Position numbers and translations under genes: made by a program. Source: Pyrinomonadaceae bacterium (GTDB lineage: Bacteria > Acidobacteriota > Blastocatellia > Pyrinomonadales > Pyrinomonadaceae). From it: 8,178 nt of DNA. Positions 5,893 through 8,178 of this stretch are shown here, one piece after another (the stretch's first letter is position 1; every line of letters begins with the position of its first letter). The stretch covers positions 1-8,178 of the forward strand of contig JACCTF010000590.1 in the NCBI GenBank assembly GCA_013812565.1, given 5' to 3'. The notes below the pieces were generated by a model. It had not been told where the DNA came from. It did no database searches and saw only the letters and a program-made list of their open reading frames with translations.

Positions 5893-7248
5893 ATGACCAT
5901 GGGAAATAGATGGTATAAGATTGACTCTATGAAAATTCAACCCGTTCGCCGAATACGTGAAAGCGTGCGCTTGCCCGGCGATAAATCAATCTCGCACCGC
6001 GCCGCGATCATCAGCGCACTCGCCTCCCGCGGGCGTTCGCGCATTACAAACTTTTCGACCAGTGAAGACTGCGCTGCCACACTCGCTTGTTTCAAACAGC
6101 TCGGAGTCATAGTTGAGCAGGACGGCACGACCGTGATCGTCGAAGCGGGTGGGCCGATACTCAGCGAGCCGCGAGTTGAACTTGATTGCGGCAACAGCGG
6201 CTCAACCATGCGGATGCTCTCAGGAGTGCTCGCCGGTCAGCCTTTTGCGTCGACGCTCACCGGCGACGCCTCTCTGCGCTCGCGCCCGATGAAGCGTGTG
6301 ATCGCTCCATTGGAGATGATGGGCGCGCGTGTTTCTTCGCGGGACGGGCGCGCGCCGCTTCAGATCACGGGCCGCCGTCCGCTCCAGAGTTTAGATTATG
6401 AACTCCCGGTTGCCAGCGCGCAGGTTAAATCCGCCATCCTGCTGGCCGGTCTGAGTGCCAGCGGACGCACTAATGTCACTGAAACTCTCGCGCCGACGCG
6501 CGACCACACCGAGCGCATGCTCCAGTGGTTTGGTGTTCCGATTGAAACTAAGAGAGGTGACGGTAGTTCACCGAACGTTGTGTCGATTGAAGGACCGGCG
6601 ACTTACCAAGCGCGCGACTACGAGGTTCCGGGCGACATATCTTCCGCCGCTTTCTTCATCGCCGCCGCGGCGCTGCTGCCTGGCTCTAATCTGCTGATCA
6701 GCGATGTTGGTCTCAACCCGACGCGCGCGCAAGTAATCGCCAGCATGCAGAAGCTTAGCGCTGATGTACGCGTCTTAGACATGCGCGTCGTGTGTAATGA
6801 AGATGTAGGGGACATCCAGATTAGCGGCGCTGAAAGCCTTGTACCAAAAGGAGGCGGGCATACAAACACCTTGCGCGGAACCGAAGTCGCGCAGTTGATC
6901 GACGAGTTGCCGATGCTCGCTGTGGTCGGATCGCAGGTTGATGGCGGCCTGGAGATACGCGATGCGCGTGAGCTGCGCGTCAAAGAATCCGACCGCATCA
7001 GTACGACCGTCGAGAACCTGCGATTGATGGGCGCGGAAGTGGAAGAGTATGAAGATGGCTTGAAGGTAGCAGGACGTACTCGCTTGCGGGGCGCGAAGCT
7101 GAACGCGCACGGTGATCATCGGATTGCGATGGCCTTTACGGTGGCCGCGCTCGTGGCCGAAGGCGAATCCGAGATTATCGGAGCGGAATGCGTTGCCGTC
7201 TCTTTCCCAGGATTCTTCTCGTTGCTTGAATCAGTCATTGAGCGATGA
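5893..7248 (+). CDS. aroA: 3-phosphoshikimate 1-carboxyvinyltransferase (EPSP synthase)
   Basis: Sixth step of the shikimate pathway: joins phosphoenolpyruvate and shikimate 3-phosphate to EPSP, cytoplasmic; target of glyphosate. The frame gives 451 residues, normal for the family. Numbered from 5893: K31 in LPGDKSISHR (substrate contacts), CGNSGSTMRM (99-108, the PEP/glyphosate loop, with Gly103 kept where E. coli has Gly96), SLRSRPMKRVIAPL (127-140), ASAQVKSAILLAGLSASG (174-191), RDHTERML (203-210), D337 in LIDELPMLA, KESDR (364-368) and GDHR (407-410). Family members usually begin at the ATG at 5929 (MKIQPVRRIR); starts at 5893 or 5899 add a 12- or 10-residue extension. Neither 5893 nor 5929 has a strong ribosome site. 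Its stop overlaps the aroK start by 4 nt (ATGA), showing an operon. No active-site residue is obviously missing. Confidence 0.96.
   Translation: MTMGNRWYKIDSMKIQPVRRIRESVRLPGDKSISHRAAIISALASRGRSRITNFSTSEDCAATLACFKQLGVIVEQDGTTVIVEAGGPILSEPRVELDCGNSGSTMRMLSGVLAGQPFASTLTGDASLRSRPMKRVIAPLEMMGARVSSRDGRAPLQITGRRPLQSLDYELPVASAQVKSAILLAGLSASGRTNVTETLAPTRDHTERMLQWFGVPIETKRGDGSSPNVVSIEGPATYQARDYEVPGDISSAAFFIAAAALLPGSNLLISDVGLNPTRAQVIASMQKLSADVRVLDMRVVCNEDVGDIQISGAESLVPKGGGHTNTLRGTEVAQLIDELPMLAVVGSQVDGGLEIRDARELRVKESDRISTTVENLRLMGAEVEEYEDGLKVAGRTRLRGAKLNAHGDHRIAMAFTVAALVAEGESEIIGAECVAVSFPGFFSLLESVIER
5911..5919 (+). promoter_or_regulatory. Possible extended -10 just before the conserved aroA start
   Basis: TGGTATAAG matches an extended -10 (TGnTATAAT with one mismatch) and lies 9 nt before the ATG at 5929, the start that fits the family. 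If active, transcription would begin at or very near that ATG, giving a leaderless or almost leaderless message, which would explain the lack of a Shine-Dalgarno. There is no -35 match at the right distance. The sequence also reads as codons in the longer frame, so chance is possible. Confidence 0.3.
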
Positions 7249-7796
7249 CCGACGTACCGCGGCTCATCATCATTACGGGATTCATGGCGGCAGGCAAAAC
7301 CACCGTCGCCGCCGCGCTTGCGCAAAAACTCCGTTACCACATGCTGGACTTGGATCGATCAATCGTCGAACGCGCGGGGCGCACCATCCACGAGATAATC
7401 CAAACGGATGGCGAAGCGAGCTTTCGCGAAACGGAGACCAAAGCTTTACGCGAAGCTTTGGAGCACAGTACGGCGTGCGTGATCGCGCTCGGCGGCGGCG
7501 CATGGACTGTCGAGCGAAACCGCTTGCTCATAGCTGAGTATCTGGGCTACACGGTCTGGCTCGATGCGCCTTTTGATTTATGCTGGCGAAGAATTACGGA
7601 TAGCGAACCGGTGCGCCCGCTGGCACGCGGCGAGGAACAAGCCAACCGGCTTTACAATGAGCGACGCGCGCTCTACGAACTCGCTTCGCTGCGCATCGAG
7701 GCGAGCGAAGGCAGAGGCGAGGAAGAAATCGCCGCAGAGATCATTGATGTTTTGTCACGAAGCAGGACGCATAACCAGCCACACACGACAAGTTAA
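7245..7796 (+). CDS. aroK: Shikimate kinase
   Basis: Phosphorylates shikimate at the 3-hydroxyl with ATP, the step just before EPSP synthase; cytoplasmic NMP-kinase fold. The 183-residue product has Walker A GFMAAGKTT (12-20, K18 on the phosphates), D35 and D37 in LDLDRSI (Mg/shikimate site), R61 in SFRETE (shikimate carboxylate), GGG at 83-85 in ALGGGAW (shikimate/Walker B-like), R124 in the lid (VRPLARG), and the NERRALYELAS stretch (about 138-148), where the family has its second lid arginine. Length is normal, with a slightly long hydrophilic tail. Its ATG overlaps the aroA stop as ATGA, so it is probably translated by coupling; no separate promoter is expected. A third shikimate gene is not in the window. 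Other small kinases (gluconate kinase) share the Walker A, but the R61 and GGG motifs and the aroA linkage settle the call. Confidence 0.95.
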   Translation: MTDVPRLIIITGFMAAGKTTVAAALAQKLRYHMLDLDRSIVERAGRTIHEIIQTDGEASFRETETKALREALEHSTACVIALGGGAWTVERNRLLIAEYLGYTVWLDAPFDLCWRRITDSEPVRPLARGEEQANRLYNERRALYELASLRIEASEGRGEEEIAAEIIDVLSRSRTHNQPHTTS

Positions 7797-7799
7797 TTT

Positions 7800-8033
7800 G
7801 TGTGCTTGGCAATGGTGGAAAAACAAATGGCCCAAAAGAAGACAGACGCACAAGCGCTCAAAATAGCGAAGGTCTTGAAGAACGCGAACAACTGGAAAAC
7901 ACATGCGACGCTCACTGACGAAGGTTACTACAACTTGCAAACCGAAGACACCGGCGATGTCCCTGTTCGATTGTTCCTCACCCCGGCTCTGCTCGCCGAA
8001 GTTGAAGACATCCTTTACAGGCATCCCCTCTGA
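7800..8033 (+). CDS. Small uncharacterised protein downstream of aroK
   Basis: I do not recognise this family. The frame opens with GTG at 7800 (77 residues); ATG at 7812 and 7827 are alternatives. The ATG at 7827 is best supported: GTGGA lies about 7 nt before it, and the protein then begins MAQKKTDAQALKIAKVLKNA (68 residues). It is soluble and basic at the start (KIAKVLKNANNWK), then has a short strand-rich middle (THATLTDEGYYNLQTEDT) and an amphipathic C-terminal helix (PALLAEVEDILYRH). There is no signal peptide, membrane span or catalytic motif. It starts 3-30 nt after the aroK stop on the same strand, so it is likely co-transcribed. Codon and amino-acid use look like real coding sequence, but with this length a chance ORF cannot be fully excluded. 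Confidence 0.65.
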   Translation: MCLAMVEKQMAQKKTDAQALKIAKVLKNANNWKTHATLTDEGYYNLQTEDTGDVPVRLFLTPALLAEVEDILYRHPL

Positions 8034-8178
8034 TTATTATCACAGTTGTTGATTATAAACAACTTACAGTCTTGGATGTTATCAAAAATCTTGACAGTAG
8101 ATATTCAAATCCGCCTTCCAAGCATTGTCAATCATACCACTCTAATGATGACACGTTAAGAATTCATTCACGCTTTTT
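8034..8178. other. AT-rich end of window, no gene seen
   Basis: This stretch is clearly richer in A and T than the rest. AGTTGTT (8044-8050) pairs with AACAACT (8058-8064) around a 7-nt loop, but no T-run follows, so a Rho-independent terminator is not supported. TTGACA (8091-8096) matches a -35 box but has no -10 at 16-18 bp. The region may still hold the end signal of the aroA-aroK unit or the promoter of the next gene. Confidence 0.45.

Noticed and set aside
8044..8064. Rho-independent terminator after the small ORF
   Set aside because: The stem is 7 bp and AT-rich, and no T-run follows.
8091..8096. Promoter beginning with a perfect TTGACA
   Set aside because: The bases 16-18 bp downstream (CGCCTTCC area) do not resemble a -10 box, and no gene start follows within the window.

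Overview
The window looks like a chromosomal segment of a moderately GC-rich, Gram-negative-type bacterium. It has a lipoprotein signal, a Tat-like signal, ordinary Shine-Dalgarno sites and 4-nt stop/start overlaps. The intergenic repeats built from CCGCAGACGCAGAGG / CCTCTGCGG words, and the alternating TTTGCGA/TTTCAGA heptads, resemble those I associate with Acidobacteriota (Blastocatellia-like). That placement is recollection and inference; no rRNA or marker tree supports it.

Layout. (1) Positions 1-745, minus: an aldo/keto reductase cut by the left window edge. (2) 746-1035: a divergent intergenic region almost filled by a roughly 180-bp inverted-repeat element. (3) 1036-2088, plus: an S66-family LD-carboxypeptidase with a twin-arginine-like N-terminus. 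(4) 2089-2458: a non-coding stretch with a decayed palindrome and a possible gene remnant. (5) 2459-2920, plus: a small ankyrin-repeat lipoprotein. (6) 2940-5476, minus: two major facilitator transporters in tandem with a 4-nt overlap. The upstream one (HcaT-like) is interrupted by a single in-frame TAG exactly where the family has the Trp of its RLWGS motif. (7) 5477-5892: a divergent intergenic region with a tandem heptad repeat and a second, related inverted-repeat element. (8) 5893-8033, plus: aroA and aroK overlapping by 4 nt, then a small unknown ORF. (9) 8034-8178: AT-rich, no gene seen.

How the genes fit together: aroA and aroK catalyse two shikimate-pathway steps (shikimate to shikimate 3-phosphate, then to EPSP) and are almost certainly one transcription unit, probably with the small ORF. 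The two transporters form a separate opposite-strand operon whose first gene may be dead. The reductase, the peptidase and the ankyrin lipoprotein look like independent single genes. I found no defence system, CRISPR array, prophage or clearly novel multi-gene system. The most notable observations are the amber codon in the transporter and the shared repeat family in both divergent promoter regions.
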